This document shows positions 15,831-25,967 of a DNA stretch of 35,334 nucleotides, piece after piece. The notes beneath the pieces were generated by a model that ran no database searches, had not been told where the DNA came from, and saw only the letters and a program-made list of their open reading frames with translations. The DNA is from Actinomycetes bacterium (lineage in GTDB: Bacteria > Actinomycetota > Acidimicrobiia > Acidimicrobiales > JAKAVM01): positions 1-35,334 of the forward strand of contig JAKAWH010000022.1 in the NCBI GenBank assembly GCA_021817065.1. Reading direction: 5' to 3'. The position numbers and the translations under genes were made by a program. The stretch's first letter is position 1. Every line of letters begins with the position of its first letter.

Positions 15831-18104
15831 ATGACGCCCATCGTTTCCCAGGAGCTTTGGTGGGAGTCACCGGACGGCCAGTGGTACTGGCAGGCGTCGG
15901 ATGGGATCTGGTATCCCGCTGCGAGCCATCCGACCGGGCTGCCGCGATCGCTACGGAGTAACACGGCCGTCCCTCCTGCATCTCCCGAGGCCCCCGCCAG
16001 CCAGTCCGCCCCTCCCGCCTTTCCCGAGCCCCCCGCCAGCCAGTCCGCCCCGCCTGCATCTCCCGAGGCCCCCGCTTCTACGGCCGTCCCACCTGCTTTT
16101 CCGAAGGGGGGTTTCCCCGATGCGTTGCGGGAGCTGTTCCGGAGAAGGAGGGCTTTTGCCGCGTGGCTGGGCGGCGTGGTGGCGGTGGGGCTGGTATTGC
16201 GCCTTGCGTACGTGGTGATAGCCCAACCAGGGTGGCCTCTGGGGCTCAGCGCGGGGGACGCGCTCTATTACCACGTTCAAGCCTTGGGGATCAGCGATGG
16301 AATGGGATTCGCCAATCCGGGGCTCTACTTCTTCAGCCAGGCTGCCAAGCATTTCGTGGTCCCGGACGCGGAATATGCCCCCCTCACCAGCTTGATCCTT
16401 GGGGGCGCCGACTGGCTGGGGCTCTCCAGCTACCTTACCCACCAGGTGATCTGGTGCCTGATCGGGTCGATGACGGTGGTTGTGATCTCGCTGACTGCCC
16501 GGGAGATCGCTGGCGATGGTGTCGGGATCATCGCTGGAGCGGTGGCGGCGCTATATCCCGGCCTATGGATCAACGACGGAATGGTCGAATCCGAAACGCT
16601 GGTGCAGCTGAGCGTGGCGGTCCTCATTTTCCTGTCCTTCCGGTTCTGGCGGCGTCCCGACCGGTGGGTGGCTGCTGCCATGGGAGCGGCAGCAGGCATG
16701 GCCGCAATGGCCCGGTCGGAGGGACTCCTTTTCATTCCCGTTCTGGTCCTGCCCCTCACCCTGGGTGCCCGGGTCGGTCTACGCGGGACCGACCGGTGGA
16801 GGCCCCGAGTGGTCTTCGCTGCGCTGGCATGTGCCACCTGCATGGTGGTGGTGGCGCCGTGGGTGGTGCGCAACCTAATGGTCTTCGATCATCCCGAGAC
16901 CTTGGCTACCGGAGCGGGGGAAACCCTGACCGACGGGAATAACCCGGTGACCTACTACGGAAGCGATCTTGGAGGTTGGTACACCAACCCGGCGCTGCCG
17001 GCCTCGGTGCCCTTGGGGGATTCGTCCGACCAGGACGCCGGGTTGCGCAGGATTGCCTGGCATTACGCGTCAGGGCACTTGAATCGGGTGCCCCTGGTTC
17101 TCGCAGCGCGATTTGCCCGGGTGTGGGGGCTCAACCCTGCTGCCGATATTGGCGAGGACAAGGCGGAGGGCCGCCAACCCTGGGCGACCACCTGGGGACT
17201 TGTGATGCTCTACCTGATGATCCCGGGGGTGGTGCTCACCTTCGCCGAGCTTCGCTGGCTGCGGATCACCGCGCTGCCTCTGTTCGCACCGATGATCATC
17301 GTCTCGGTGACCGCAATGGCTTTCTTCGGCACCGAACGGTATCGAGCTGACGCGGAGCCTGCCCTCGTGCTCGCTGCCACCATCACTTCCGTATCGTGGG
17401 CCGATTTGCCCACCGTGCTGAAGACCTTACGGGCGGGATTGAGCCTGGGCCGCCTGTTGGGCATCCGGGCGGCGGCTTCGGATGAGGCTGATGGCGCTTT
17501 CGCCGATGGCACTACCGCGGCGGCTCCGCCCGCCGGGAGGGCCGTTGCAGCGCTGGAGCAGCAATCCGGTCCGGTCCGCGAGGGTGGCTGGTCACACGTG
17601 ATTGCCTCGACCCTTGCCGCCGGGGGGCCGGGGGGACATTCGATGGAGATCCTCCCCACCCTGCCCGGTCGGGAACCGAGCGTTCAGCGGCGACCGGTGG
17701 GGCTGATATCGGTTGCGGTACTGGTCGTTGCGGCACTTTTCGTGGCTGCCCTCTCGTTGGTCGACGTATCCGGGAAGGCGGACTTCGTTCCGCGAAGCGG
17801 CGTCCACGAAGCGCTCCTGCTCATGTCGGTGCAATTGAACGACCAGGTTCTGCGAATCCAGTACCAGACCGATGAGAACCACTTCAATGCAAATGCCGGT
17901 GAGGGTACCCAGCATGTCACGGCCGGAAGCCCTGCTTTGACTTACACGGTGGTTACCGAGAACCGGTGGATCTGCTCGCCCTTCGCCGATCTGGAGTCGA
18001 CGGTGACCATCACCTGGCCCGGTGCTTCCAAGCCCGTGGTTCGCACGGTCAAGAACTTGACCGACCAGTTCTTCAACCCGGTCCCTCCCGTCAGCTGCTT
18101 CTAG
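15831..18104 (+). CDS. Membrane glycosyltransferase (GT39/ArnT-like) with N-terminal W-DG-WYP motif, Pro/Ala/Ser repeats and a C-terminal TM plus exported-looking domain
   Basis: MTPIVSQELWWESPDGQWYWQASDGIWYPAASHP; PPASPEAPASQSA repeats; GT-C core (GDALYYHVQALGISDGMGFANPG...MARSEGLLFIPVLVLPLT...APWVVRNLMVFDHP); C-terminal LISVAVLVVAALFVAALSLVDVSGKADFVPRSGVHEALLLMSVQLNDQVLRIQYQTDENHF...VSCF. ORF track start 15789 is an alternative. Confidence 0.8.
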   Translation: MTPIVSQELWWESPDGQWYWQASDGIWYPAASHPTGLPRSLRSNTAVPPASPEAPASQSAPPAFPEPPASQSAPPASPEAPASTAVPPAFPKGGFPDALRELFRRRRAFAAWLGGVVAVGLVLRLAYVVIAQPGWPLGLSAGDALYYHVQALGISDGMGFANPGLYFFSQAAKHFVVPDAEYAPLTSLILGGADWLGLSSYLTHQVIWCLIGSMTVVVISLTAREIAGDGVGIIAGAVAALYPGLWINDGMVESETLVQLSVAVLIFLSFRFWRRPDRWVAAAMGAAAGMAAMARSEGLLFIPVLVLPLTLGARVGLRGTDRWRPRVVFAALACATCMVVVAPWVVRNLMVFDHPETLATGAGETLTDGNNPVTYYGSDLGGWYTNPALPASVPLGDSSDQDAGLRRIAWHYASGHLNRVPLVLAARFARVWGLNPAADIGEDKAEGRQPWATTWGLVMLYLMIPGVVLTFAELRWLRITALPLFAPMIIVSVTAMAFFGTERYRADAEPALVLAATITSVSWADLPTVLKTLRAGLSLGRLLGIRAAASDEADGAFADGTTAAAPPAGRAVAALEQQSGPVREGGWSHVIASTLAAGGPGGHSMEILPTLPGREPSVQRRPVGLISVAVLVVAALFVAALSLVDVSGKADFVPRSGVHEALLLMSVQLNDQVLRIQYQTDENHFNANAGEGTQHVTAGSPALTYTVVTENRWICSPFADLESTVTITWPGASKPVVRTVKNLTDQFFNPVPPVSCF
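15972..16100 (+). repeat. Imperfect 39-bp (13-aa) tandem repeats, about 3.3 copies
   Basis: PPASPEAPASQSA / PPAFPEPPASQSA / PPASPEAPASTAV / PPAFPK, read directly. Confidence 0.85.
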
Positions 18105-19546
18105 GAGGAAGCGGGTGTCGCCTTCTCCTCGTGATACTCGGCCTCCACGTTGACAGACCAGATGTCGTGCTTCGCGCCGAGAATGTTCTCCACGGTGAGC
18201 ATGGCGGTGTACATGGAGTGGTCCTGGTTGTTGTAGCGGTGCATTCCATTGCGACCGACCGGGTAGACGTTGCGGACCTCCGCCTCGATCCATCTGCGAA
18301 TCACCTCGACCCTGGTGTCGTAGCCGTCGTCGTAGATCGGGTACGCCTTGGGCATCCGGACGACATATCCTGCGGCGACATCGGCTGGATCGGCGAGCCC
18401 GAGCACGCCCAGTTCCCTCTTCCCGAGATCGATCAGATCGTCGTCGGATGCATTCCACAGATCGTCGCCTTCGTTGGCCCAGTACTCCAGTCCCAGGCAG
18501 GTTCGGTCGTCCTTGACCATGTAGGGGGACCACGAACCGAAGTTCTGGATCCGGCCCATGGAAACGTCGGGGGAGTGGATGTAGATCCAGTTGTCCGGGA
18601 ACGAGGCGGCTAGAGGGACCACGAGGGCGACGGTGAGGAAGTCCCGGTAGCGGAGACTCTTGGCTGCATCGACGACCTCGGGGGGCGCGAGGGGATCCAT
18701 GGCGACCACCAATTCAGAGATTGGCATGGAGGAAATGACGTGCGAGGCAGGGTACGAGCTTTCCCCGCCCGGACCCGTGGCGACGACTCGGGTGGCGGCT
18801 CCGGAAGATCGTTCGACCCGCAGTACCCGGGTGTTCATCTCCACCGGGTTGCCCTGTGCCCTCACCCGTTCGGCACAGCGTTCCCACATCATGCCTGGGC
18901 CGAGCTTGGGGTACTGGAACTGCTCGATAAGGCTGGTGACCTGGCGGGACTTGTCCCGTGCCCCGACCATCTTGGAGCGAATCGGCTCCCACACCGCGCT
19001 GACGAGGGACATCCCCTTGATGCGTTGTGCCCCCCAATCGGCAGAGATCTCGGAGGCGGGGATCCCCCACACCTTCTCGTTGTAGGTCTTGAAGAAGTGC
19101 TCGTAGAGGCGGCGGCCGTAGTTGGCGATGACGTACCCCTCCAGGTTGGACTGGTCCCGGGGAGGCCGGACCGCTACGCGCAGGTAGGAGGCCATGCAAC
19201 GGAGAGCTTCCAGGGGGCCGAGGTTTCGCAGGGCGTTGAACGGCTGGATGGGGTAGTCGTAGAACTTGCCGGCGTAGTAGATGCGGCTCATCCGGGGGCG
19301 GAGCAGGAAGTCGTTGGGGCCGAGGATCTCGTGCCACAGTTCCTCCACTTCGCGTACCTTGGTGAAGAAACGATGGCCCCCGATGTCGAAACGCCACCCA
19401 TCCCGCTCGGGCGTTCGGCTGATCCCGCCCACCATCTCGTCGGCCTCGAGGACGGTGCAGGCGACGCCTGCCTTGCCGAGCTGGTAGGCCGCGGTGAGAC
19501 CGGCCGGGCCCGCGCCTATCACCACCACCTGCCTGGCTCCCTGCAC
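18101..19546 (-). CDS. FAD-dependent oxidoreductase, UDP-galactopyranose mutase / HemY-like family
   Basis: QVVVIGAGPAGLTAAYQLGKAGVACTVLEADEMVGGISRT...FDIGGHRFFTKVREVEELWHEIL...MSRIYYAGKFYDYPIQPFNAL...YPVGRNGMHRYNNQDHSMYTAML. GTG start at 19546 chosen just before the Rossmann motif. Confidence 0.85.
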   Translation of the reverse strand: MQGARQVVVIGAGPAGLTAAYQLGKAGVACTVLEADEMVGGISRTPERDGWRFDIGGHRFFTKVREVEELWHEILGPNDFLLRPRMSRIYYAGKFYDYPIQPFNALRNLGPLEALRCMASYLRVAVRPPRDQSNLEGYVIANYGRRLYEHFFKTYNEKVWGIPASEISADWGAQRIKGMSLVSAVWEPIRSKMVGARDKSRQVTSLIEQFQYPKLGPGMMWERCAERVRAQGNPVEMNTRVLRVERSSGAATRVVATGPGGESSYPASHVISSMPISELVVAMDPLAPPEVVDAAKSLRYRDFLTVALVVPLAASFPDNWIYIHSPDVSMGRIQNFGSWSPYMVKDDRTCLGLEYWANEGDDLWNASDDDLIDLGKRELGVLGLADPADVAAGYVVRMPKAYPIYDDGYDTRVEVIRRWIEAEVRNVYPVGRNGMHRYNNQDHSMYTAMLTVENILGAKHDIWSVNVEAEYHEEKATPASS

Positions 19547-19557
19547 GATGGACCAGG

Positions 19558-21201
19558 TTATCGGCTGAGTCCCGAGGGAGTAAGCGGCCGGAAGATGGTG
19601 AGCCGGGAGGGTTCCATGAAGGCGGGCCACTGCGGGCTGACCCGGCGGACCAGGTCGGGTCGGGCGGCCATGAGAGCGTCGGCTATCTTCCGGCAATCGT
19701 CTCCGAAGCCCCGGTAGCCGGTCTGCCAGACGAACCAGACGGTGTGGGTCGCTCCAGCGTCAGCGAGGAGGCGTTCGGCGAAAGCAGCCGGATCGGAGTG
19801 GTGGACCGCAGAAAGATAGTTAACCCAGTCCACTCGCTGGGGTGAGCCGTACCGGGGAAAGGTAAGCTGGGTGAGCCGCAGGCTCCCCGGAAGGAGCCGG
19901 GCGGCGTCGGGACCGAGCTGGTCGGGGCAGTAACCCACCACGTCGCCCGGGTGGGACTGCGAGCGGATAGCCGCCGCAACCTGGGTGGCCTGGGTGCGGT
20001 CGGCAGTGACGTTGGGAATGGCGCCCACCAGTCCCAGCACAACAGCGACGGCGAGGACGACCCGCCGCAACCAGGAGGGGGAGAGCGAGACTGTTCCGTA
20101 GGCGCAGAGGAGGGCGAAGGGAGGGAAGACCACTGCTGCATAGCGATCCTGGAAGCCGGTGCCGGCCAGGGTGCCGCCGATCACCGCAGTCAGGAGAGTG
20201 CCAGCAACCAAGCCTGCCAGCCAGCGACCCCGAGGCCGGGCACGCAGGTCCAGTTCGATCCGTCCCGCACCGGTTGCCACCCCGGCGAGACCGGCGAGGG
20301 CGAGGAAGCCAAGGATGGCCTCAAGGCAGACACCGGCGTTGGTGGAACCTCCCGAGAATTGGAGGACGGTATCGGGGAGCATGGAGAGCCCGACCGGGGT
20401 GGTCCAAGGCGTCCCGGTGTGGTGAAGCTGGAAAAGGAAGGAGGGGAGCCAGGGGAGGAAGGAAAGGCAGCCGAGCCCCACTGCGCCCGCTGCGAGGAGA
20501 GCCGGGCCGCTGTGCGAGGAGCGCCAGGCGATCCAGACGAGCCCGGCCAGGAGTACCGGCAAGAGGAAAAGCGCCCAGTAGTGGGTATAGAGCACCGCTC
20601 CGGCACACAACGCCACGCCGGCCAGGTTCCACCAGCGCGGGTGGGCCAGGGCCGAGGCGAGGAGGAGCCCGCCGGCCAGCACCTCTACCATGACCAGCGC
20701 GTACATCCGGTTATCGGTGGAGTACCAGATCGCAAAAGGAGACGATGCGGTGAGGAGCAACGAGGCTGAGGCCACCCGGTCTCCGCCGAGTCTCCTGCCA
20801 GCCAGCCAGGCGAGGGGAAGGTTCCCGGTTCCGAGCAGGCCAGGAAGTGCTCGGACGGCAAAGGTGGAGGTACCGAAGAGGCCGGTCCACCAGTGCAGGA
20901 GGAGGTAGTAGAGGGGCGGTGCGCCGTCCTGGCGGAGTGCGGATCCGATCCGGGAGACCGGGAGGCGGGCGATGCTCAAGGTCTGGGCCTCGTCCAGCCA
21001 GAGGTCAGAGCGCGTCCAGAAGCGGAGCAGGATACCGGCGGTGACCACCACCACGGCGGCGGCGATGAGCCAGCGCGAGGGGAGGGTGCTCCGGGGTGCA
21101 GGTTGTGTCCCCGGAGCTTTCGTTCCTGGGAAAAGGGGGCTCACCTGAGTGCCCGGCGGATTGGACTTGTGGGCCGCGCCGGGGTACACGGTGGTGGTCA
21201 T
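19558..21201 (-). CDS. GT39/ArnT-like membrane glycosyltransferase
   Basis: FWTRSDLWLDEAQTLSIARLPVSRIGSALRQDGAPPLYYLLLHWWTGLFGTSTFAVRALPGLLG, typical of the lipid-phosphosugar-dependent GT39-like fold; ATG at 21201 (MTTTVYPGAAHK). Confidence 0.87.
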   Translation of the reverse strand: MTTTVYPGAAHKSNPPGTQVSPLFPGTKAPGTQPAPRSTLPSRWLIAAAVVVVTAGILLRFWTRSDLWLDEAQTLSIARLPVSRIGSALRQDGAPPLYYLLLHWWTGLFGTSTFAVRALPGLLGTGNLPLAWLAGRRLGGDRVASASLLLTASSPFAIWYSTDNRMYALVMVEVLAGGLLLASALAHPRWWNLAGVALCAGAVLYTHYWALFLLPVLLAGLVWIAWRSSHSGPALLAAGAVGLGCLSFLPWLPSFLFQLHHTGTPWTTPVGLSMLPDTVLQFSGGSTNAGVCLEAILGFLALAGLAGVATGAGRIELDLRARPRGRWLAGLVAGTLLTAVIGGTLAGTGFQDRYAAVVFPPFALLCAYGTVSLSPSWLRRVVLAVAVVLGLVGAIPNVTADRTQATQVAAAIRSQSHPGDVVGYCPDQLGPDAARLLPGSLRLTQLTFPRYGSPQRVDWVNYLSAVHHSDPAAFAERLLADAGATHTVWFVWQTGYRGFGDDCRKIADALMAARPDLVRRVSPQWPAFMEPSRLTIFRPLTPSGLSR

Positions 21202-21263
21202 GATCCGGACATCGTAACGGGCGGTGCACGCCAGGGCGTAGTAGCCGACCCTATGATGCTGCG

Positions 21264-22919
21264 ATGGATAGGAGGAGGTTCCTCGCCGGGGGTTTTCGTG
21301 TCGCGGGAGCAGCGGCGCTGGTAGGTGGTGCCGCCGGGTTGCTCGATGCCTGCGGGTCGTCATCTCCGGCCACCCGCAACACCGGGGGAGTGGCGACCGG
21401 GACACCGCGTCGAGGAGGCAACCTGCGCATCGGCACCGAGGCGGAGGTTAACGGCATGGACCCTGCCAACTCCGACTTCGATGCCACCGGGATCATGTAC
21501 GCGCGCGCCTTCTACGATCCTCTGCTCGCGACGGCCGCCGACGGGAGTAGCCGTCCCTATCTTGCCGAGTCGGTCACCCACAATCCCGACTACACCGTCT
21601 GGACCATCGTGGCGCGGGCAGGTGTGACTTTCCATGACGGTACGGACTTCGACGCCAACGCAATGGCTGCCAATTTCCACGCCCATCTGGCCTCCCCGAT
21701 CACCGGAGCGGCGCTAGATCCGATGGTCGACGACGTCATTGTGGTCGGCCCTCAGGCTGTGGAGATCCGGATGAAGTCGCCCTGGGTGCCCTTTGACAGC
21801 TACCTGTGCGGATGGGTCGGTGGGCAATTCGCCTACATGGCTTCGCCCAAGGCAATCGCGGGTGGCAGCTTGGGCGACCATCCGGTGGGCACGGGACCTT
21901 TCGTATTCGGCGGATGGGAGCCGAACCAGCATATGACCGGCACCCGCAATGGGAACTACTGGCGTTCGGGGATGCCGTATGTGGATTCGGTGACCTTTCG
22001 CCCGATGCCCGATGAGCAGGAGAGAGCGAATGCCATGTTGGCGGGCGATATCGATGCTATGCACACCACAGATGTCTCCCACTACCTGGAGGCCCGCGCA
22101 GGGCGTGGATTCAGCTACGTCGACAACCTTCGCGGCGAGGTCGGTGAGCCTGATCAGCAGTTCCTGATGGTGAACACCCGCAAAGCGCCCTACGACGACC
22201 TCCGGTTGCGCCAGGCACTGGCTTACGCCATTGACACCACCACCTATAACCGTTTCGCCAACCAGGGAGTGACACCGGTCGACTTTTCGCCGTTCGCCCG
22301 CGGCACGAGCTACTACTCCGACAACGGTTACCCCCGTTACGACCTGGCGAAGGCGAAGGCTCTGGTCGCTGACTATGTGGCGGAGAAGGGCGGACCGGTG
22401 ACGATAGACCTGGGTATCCCGGGGGGGAACTCGGTCAATACCACCGAAATGAATGCCATGGCCGAGATGTTCCGCCGGGCAGGATTCGTGGTCAGGGAGC
22501 AACAGGTTCTCCAGGCCGAGTACATCCTCAAGGCATTGCAGGGCGATTACGGACTATTCTTCTGGCGCCAGTTCGGAAGCACCGACCCCGACCAGAATTT
22601 CAACTGGTGGTCCTCGACCATGGTGGGACCTGAGGGGGGTATCTCGCTCAACCTGTCCAGAAACGCCGATCCGCAGATCGACCGGGCCCTTTCCACCGGG
22701 CGGTCCGATCCGGACCCTGCTGCCCGAACCGCGGCCTACCGGGCTATCTCGGAACGCCTGGACGTTGACCTGCCTTTTCTATGGAACAACCGCGCACTGT
22801 GGGCGGTGGTGGCAGGCCCGAACCTGGCCAACTACAACTCCTACCGCCTACCCGACGGCTCAACCGGGTTGGGGATGAAGGTGGGGGTCTTCCCTATCGT
22901 CAATGCCTGGCTCACGTGA
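21264..22919 (+). CDS. Peptide/oligopeptide ABC transporter substrate-binding protein (SBP family 5), Tat-type lipoprotein
   Basis: MDRRRFLAGGFRVAGAAALVGGAAGLLDACGSSS (twin Arg plus lipobox); SBP_bac_5 features GTEAEVNGMDPANSDFDATGIMYARAFYDPLLA...GTGPFVFGGWEPNQHMTGTRNGNYW. Confidence 0.93.
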   Translation: MDRRRFLAGGFRVAGAAALVGGAAGLLDACGSSSPATRNTGGVATGTPRRGGNLRIGTEAEVNGMDPANSDFDATGIMYARAFYDPLLATAADGSSRPYLAESVTHNPDYTVWTIVARAGVTFHDGTDFDANAMAANFHAHLASPITGAALDPMVDDVIVVGPQAVEIRMKSPWVPFDSYLCGWVGGQFAYMASPKAIAGGSLGDHPVGTGPFVFGGWEPNQHMTGTRNGNYWRSGMPYVDSVTFRPMPDEQERANAMLAGDIDAMHTTDVSHYLEARAGRGFSYVDNLRGEVGEPDQQFLMVNTRKAPYDDLRLRQALAYAIDTTTYNRFANQGVTPVDFSPFARGTSYYSDNGYPRYDLAKAKALVADYVAEKGGPVTIDLGIPGGNSVNTTEMNAMAEMFRRAGFVVREQQVLQAEYILKALQGDYGLFFWRQFGSTDPDQNFNWWSSTMVGPEGGISLNLSRNADPQIDRALSTGRSDPDPAARTAAYRAISERLDVDLPFLWNNRALWAVVAGPNLANYNSYRLPDGSTGLGMKVGVFPIVNAWLT

Positions 22920-23023
22920 GTGATCGCGCGACTACACTTCGTGGGACGTCCTGCCGGTCCGCGGAGGCCACTTCCCCAGGACGCAGGACAGTACCAGTGC
23001 AGGACATGGCAAGAGGAAACTGA

Positions 23024-23980
23024 GTGAAGCGGTTCGTTCTGACCAGGCTCGCAGCCCTCGTGCCCATCTCCCTCATCGTCAGCTTTTTCACCTTCCTTCT
23101 CACCCACCTTCTCCCGGGCAACCCGGTCGACGTCATCTGCGGCACCGGCTGCACCGCTGCCGGGCATGCTCAGCTCGCGCACCAGATGGGGCTGGACCGG
23201 CCGATCCTCACCCAGTACTGGCTCTACCTGGACCACGTGGCGCACGGCAACCTGGGAAAGAGCTATCTCGACGGGGAAACGGTTGCCCATGCGCTTGGGC
23301 AGCAAGTCCCTGCCACCCTCGAGTTAGTGCTCGCCTCCCAGATCCTCGCCGTTCTGGTAGCCCTGCCGCTGGCGATCTTTTCGGCTCTCCGTCCAGGTGC
23401 CCGCTTCGACCGGGTCTCCGCCCAGGTCTCCTACGGGTTCTTTTCCCTTCCGGCGATGGTGCTGGGTGTATTTCTCGTCGAAGTGTTCGCTATCAAGATC
23501 CATGGGTTTCCTGCCACCGGATATACCGCGCTCACCGCCAATCCAATCCAGAACCTCCACGACATGGTGCTGCCGGTGATCACCTTCGGCGTCGGGTCGG
23601 TGGCGATCTACTACCGGATCCTCCGATCGGACTTGGTGGCCACTTTCCAGGAGGACTACATCACCATGGCGCGGGCCAAGGGGCTCCCTACCCGCTATAT
23701 CGTTCTACGACATGGCCTACGACCCTCGCTGCTGAACTTCGTCACCCTCGCGGCCCAGAGCATCGGATTCCAGTTGAGCGGAGCCTTCATTATCGAATTC
23801 TTATTCCAGATCCCCGGTCTGGCCTACGGAATGATCAATGCCATTGGATCGAGCGACTACCTGAGGGTGCAGGGAACCGTGCTGGTGATCACCATTTCAT
23901 TCGTGGTGCTGAACCTTGCCGCTGACGTCCTCAACGCTTTTCTCGACCCGAGGATCCGGCGACAAGGGGCAGCTGCGTGA
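23024..23980 (+). CDS. Peptide ABC transporter permease (DppB/OppB family)
   Basis: MKRFVLTRLAALVPISLIVSFFTFLLTHLLPGNPVDV...MARAKGLPTRYIVLRHGLRPSLLNFVTLAA...IIEFLFQIPGLAYGMINAI. Confidence 0.93.
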   Translation: MKRFVLTRLAALVPISLIVSFFTFLLTHLLPGNPVDVICGTGCTAAGHAQLAHQMGLDRPILTQYWLYLDHVAHGNLGKSYLDGETVAHALGQQVPATLELVLASQILAVLVALPLAIFSALRPGARFDRVSAQVSYGFFSLPAMVLGVFLVEVFAIKIHGFPATGYTALTANPIQNLHDMVLPVITFGVGSVAIYYRILRSDLVATFQEDYITMARAKGLPTRYIVLRHGLRPSLLNFVTLAAQSIGFQLSGAFIIEFLFQIPGLAYGMINAIGSSDYLRVQGTVLVITISFVVLNLAADVLNAFLDPRIRRQGAAA

Positions 23981-24846
23981 GGATGATGTTGATTCGGCGT
24001 GGGCGGGGGAGCGGAGTAGCTGCGCCTTCGGGCAAGAAGCTCGGCTGGAGCTTTTGGCTGTGCATCGGCTGGCTGACCGTGGTCATCTTGGGCGCAATCT
24101 TCGCCAACCTGCTCCCGCTGCCCGATCCGACTGCAGCATTGGGAGCTCCACAGAACCTGGGACCCAGTATCCACCACCTTCTCGGGACCGACAAGATCGG
24201 CCAGGACGTGTTGTCGCAGATCGTATTCGGGTCCCGGGTCTCCCTGGCGGTGGGATTCGGCGCCACCGCGATCGGCTTGGTCATCGGAGGCGGCCTCGGG
24301 CTCGTCTCGGGTTTTGTCGGTGGATGGATCGACGCGTTTCTGAACTCGGTGTCGCTGATCTTCCTATCGTTTCCGGGGATAATCCTCGCAATCGCCCTGG
24401 TAACCTTTGCTGGCCACAAGCTGGGGGTGATCGTGGTGGCCCTCGGAATCGTGGCAACGCCACTGGTGTTCCGCTTGGTCCGGACCAGCGCCCAGTCGTT
24501 CGCCCAGCGGGAGTTCGTGGCGGCGGCGCGGGCTCTGGGTGCTTCGGGTATCCGGATCGTGTTCCGGGAGATTCTTCCCAATGTGGCCACCACCCTTGTC
24601 GCGTACCTCTTCATGGCGGTGGGCATCATGATCTTCGTCGAGGCGGCCCTATCGTTCATCGGAGTCTCGGTGCCGCCGCCCACTCCCACATGGGGAGTTT
24701 CGATCGATCAAGCGGTGTCAGACCTTCAGTCAAACTCGATTCTGTGGATCTGGCCGTCGCTGGCCCTCTTCTTTACCATCTTGTCCTTGAACGTCGCCGG
24801 CGACGCGATCCGGAAGTTCTTCGGGGTCAAGGAGAGCTTCCTGTGA
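23977..24846 (+). CDS. Peptide ABC transporter permease (DppC/OppC family)
   Basis: HHLLGTDKIGQDVLSQIVFGSRVSLAVGFGATAIGLVIGGGLGLVSGF...EFVAAARALGASGIRIVFREILPNVATTLV; 4-nt overlap with the upstream permease. Confidence 0.93.
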   Translation: MRMMLIRRGRGSGVAAPSGKKLGWSFWLCIGWLTVVILGAIFANLLPLPDPTAALGAPQNLGPSIHHLLGTDKIGQDVLSQIVFGSRVSLAVGFGATAIGLVIGGGLGLVSGFVGGWIDAFLNSVSLIFLSFPGIILAIALVTFAGHKLGVIVVALGIVATPLVFRLVRTSAQSFAQREFVAAARALGASGIRIVFREILPNVATTLVAYLFMAVGIMIFVEAALSFIGVSVPPPTPTWGVSIDQAVSDLQSNSILWIWPSLALFFTILSLNVAGDAIRKFFGVKESFL

Positions 24847-25967
24847 GTCTGGAGGTCATCGACCCGGTTACGTCGCACGGAATCGTCCCCGCTGGGCCGC
24901 TCTTGTCGGTCAGAAATCTCGAGACAGGATTTCGCACCGCGCGGGGCCTGGTTCGCGCGGTGGACGGAGTCTCCTTCGACCTATCCCGGGGCCAGACCCT
25001 CGGAGTGGTCGGGGAGTCCGGCTCTGGTAAGACCGTGCTCTCCCGATCGGTGATGCGGATGCTACCCCGCTCCAACCTGGTTAGCGCTGGCTCGGTCTTC
25101 TTCGAGGGACGGGACCTGGTGGGTCTCCTGCCGAAGCAGCTCCAGTCGGTGTGGGGGGCCGAGATAGGACTGGTGTCCCAGGACCCGATGACAGCTCTGA
25201 ACCCGGTGGTGAAGATCGGGCGCCAGATCACCGAGTCGATTCGCCACCACGTGGGGGTCGGCAAGGCTGATGCCCGGGGGATGGGAATCTCCCTTCTCAA
25301 GTCGGTGGCTATGCCCGAGCCTGAGAAGCGGATGGACGTCTATCCCCACGAGCTCTCCGGGGGCCTGCGCCAGCGGGTGACCATCGCCATGGCTCTTGCC
25401 TGCGGCCCGAAACTGCTCATCGCCGACGAGCCGACCACCGCTCTCGACGTGACCGTCCAGGCGCAGATCCTGGACTTATTGGGCCATCAGCAGCGGGAGC
25501 GCAACATGGCGATGATACTGATCACCCACGATCTCGGAGTGGTAGCGGGTCGTTGCGATCAGATCGTTGTGATGTACGCCGGCAAGGTCGTGGAGGCTGC
25601 CCCCACCCGTGTGCTCTTCTCGGAGGTCAAGATGCGTTACACCGAGGCGCTGATGGCCTCGATTCCCACGCTGCGGACCCCCAGCCAGACCCGTCTCCAG
25701 GCGATCGAGGGGCGCCCCCCCGACCTGGTGGACCCGCCGGAAGGGTGCCGGTTCGCCCCGCGCTGCCGCTACGCCGACGAGCACTGCCACAGTGAAGAGC
25801 CTCCTCTCATGCCTGCGGAATCACCCGGGCATTTCTTCGCCTGCTGGCACCCGGTGGGCGGGATGCCTCCACCGCCCGAGCACGAAGTGGCGCGCTATAT
25901 GGCCATGCCGGGAAGTGCTCAGCAGGTTCCCATCCCCGCAACACGGAACAGTCCAGATGGCCGGTAG
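24843..25967 (+). CDS. Peptide ABC transporter ATP-binding protein (DppD/OppD family)
   Basis: [18 protein letters not shown] (Walker A), [16 protein letters not shown] (signature), [13 protein letters not shown] (Walker B), C-terminal [14 protein letters not shown] (oligo_HPY-like). GTG at 24843 overlaps the upstream stop. Confidence 0.93.
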   Translation: MSLEVIDPVTSHGIVPAGPLLSVRNLETGFRTARGLVRAVDGVSFDLSRGQTLGVVGESGSGKTVLSRSVMRMLPRSNLVSAGSVFFEGRDLVGLLPKQLQSVWGAEIGLVSQDPMTALNPVVKIGRQITESIRHHVGVGKADARGMGISLLKSVAMPEPEKRMDVYPHELSGGLRQRVTIAMALACGPKLLIADEPTTALDVTVQAQILDLLGHQQRERNMAMILITHDLGVVAGRCDQIVVMYAGKVVEAAPTRVLFSEVKMRYTEALMASIPTLRTPSQTRLQAIEGRPPDLVDPPEGCRFAPRCRYADEHCHSEEPPLMPAESPGHFFACWHPVGGMPPPPEHEVARYMAMPGSAQQVPIPATRNSPDGR

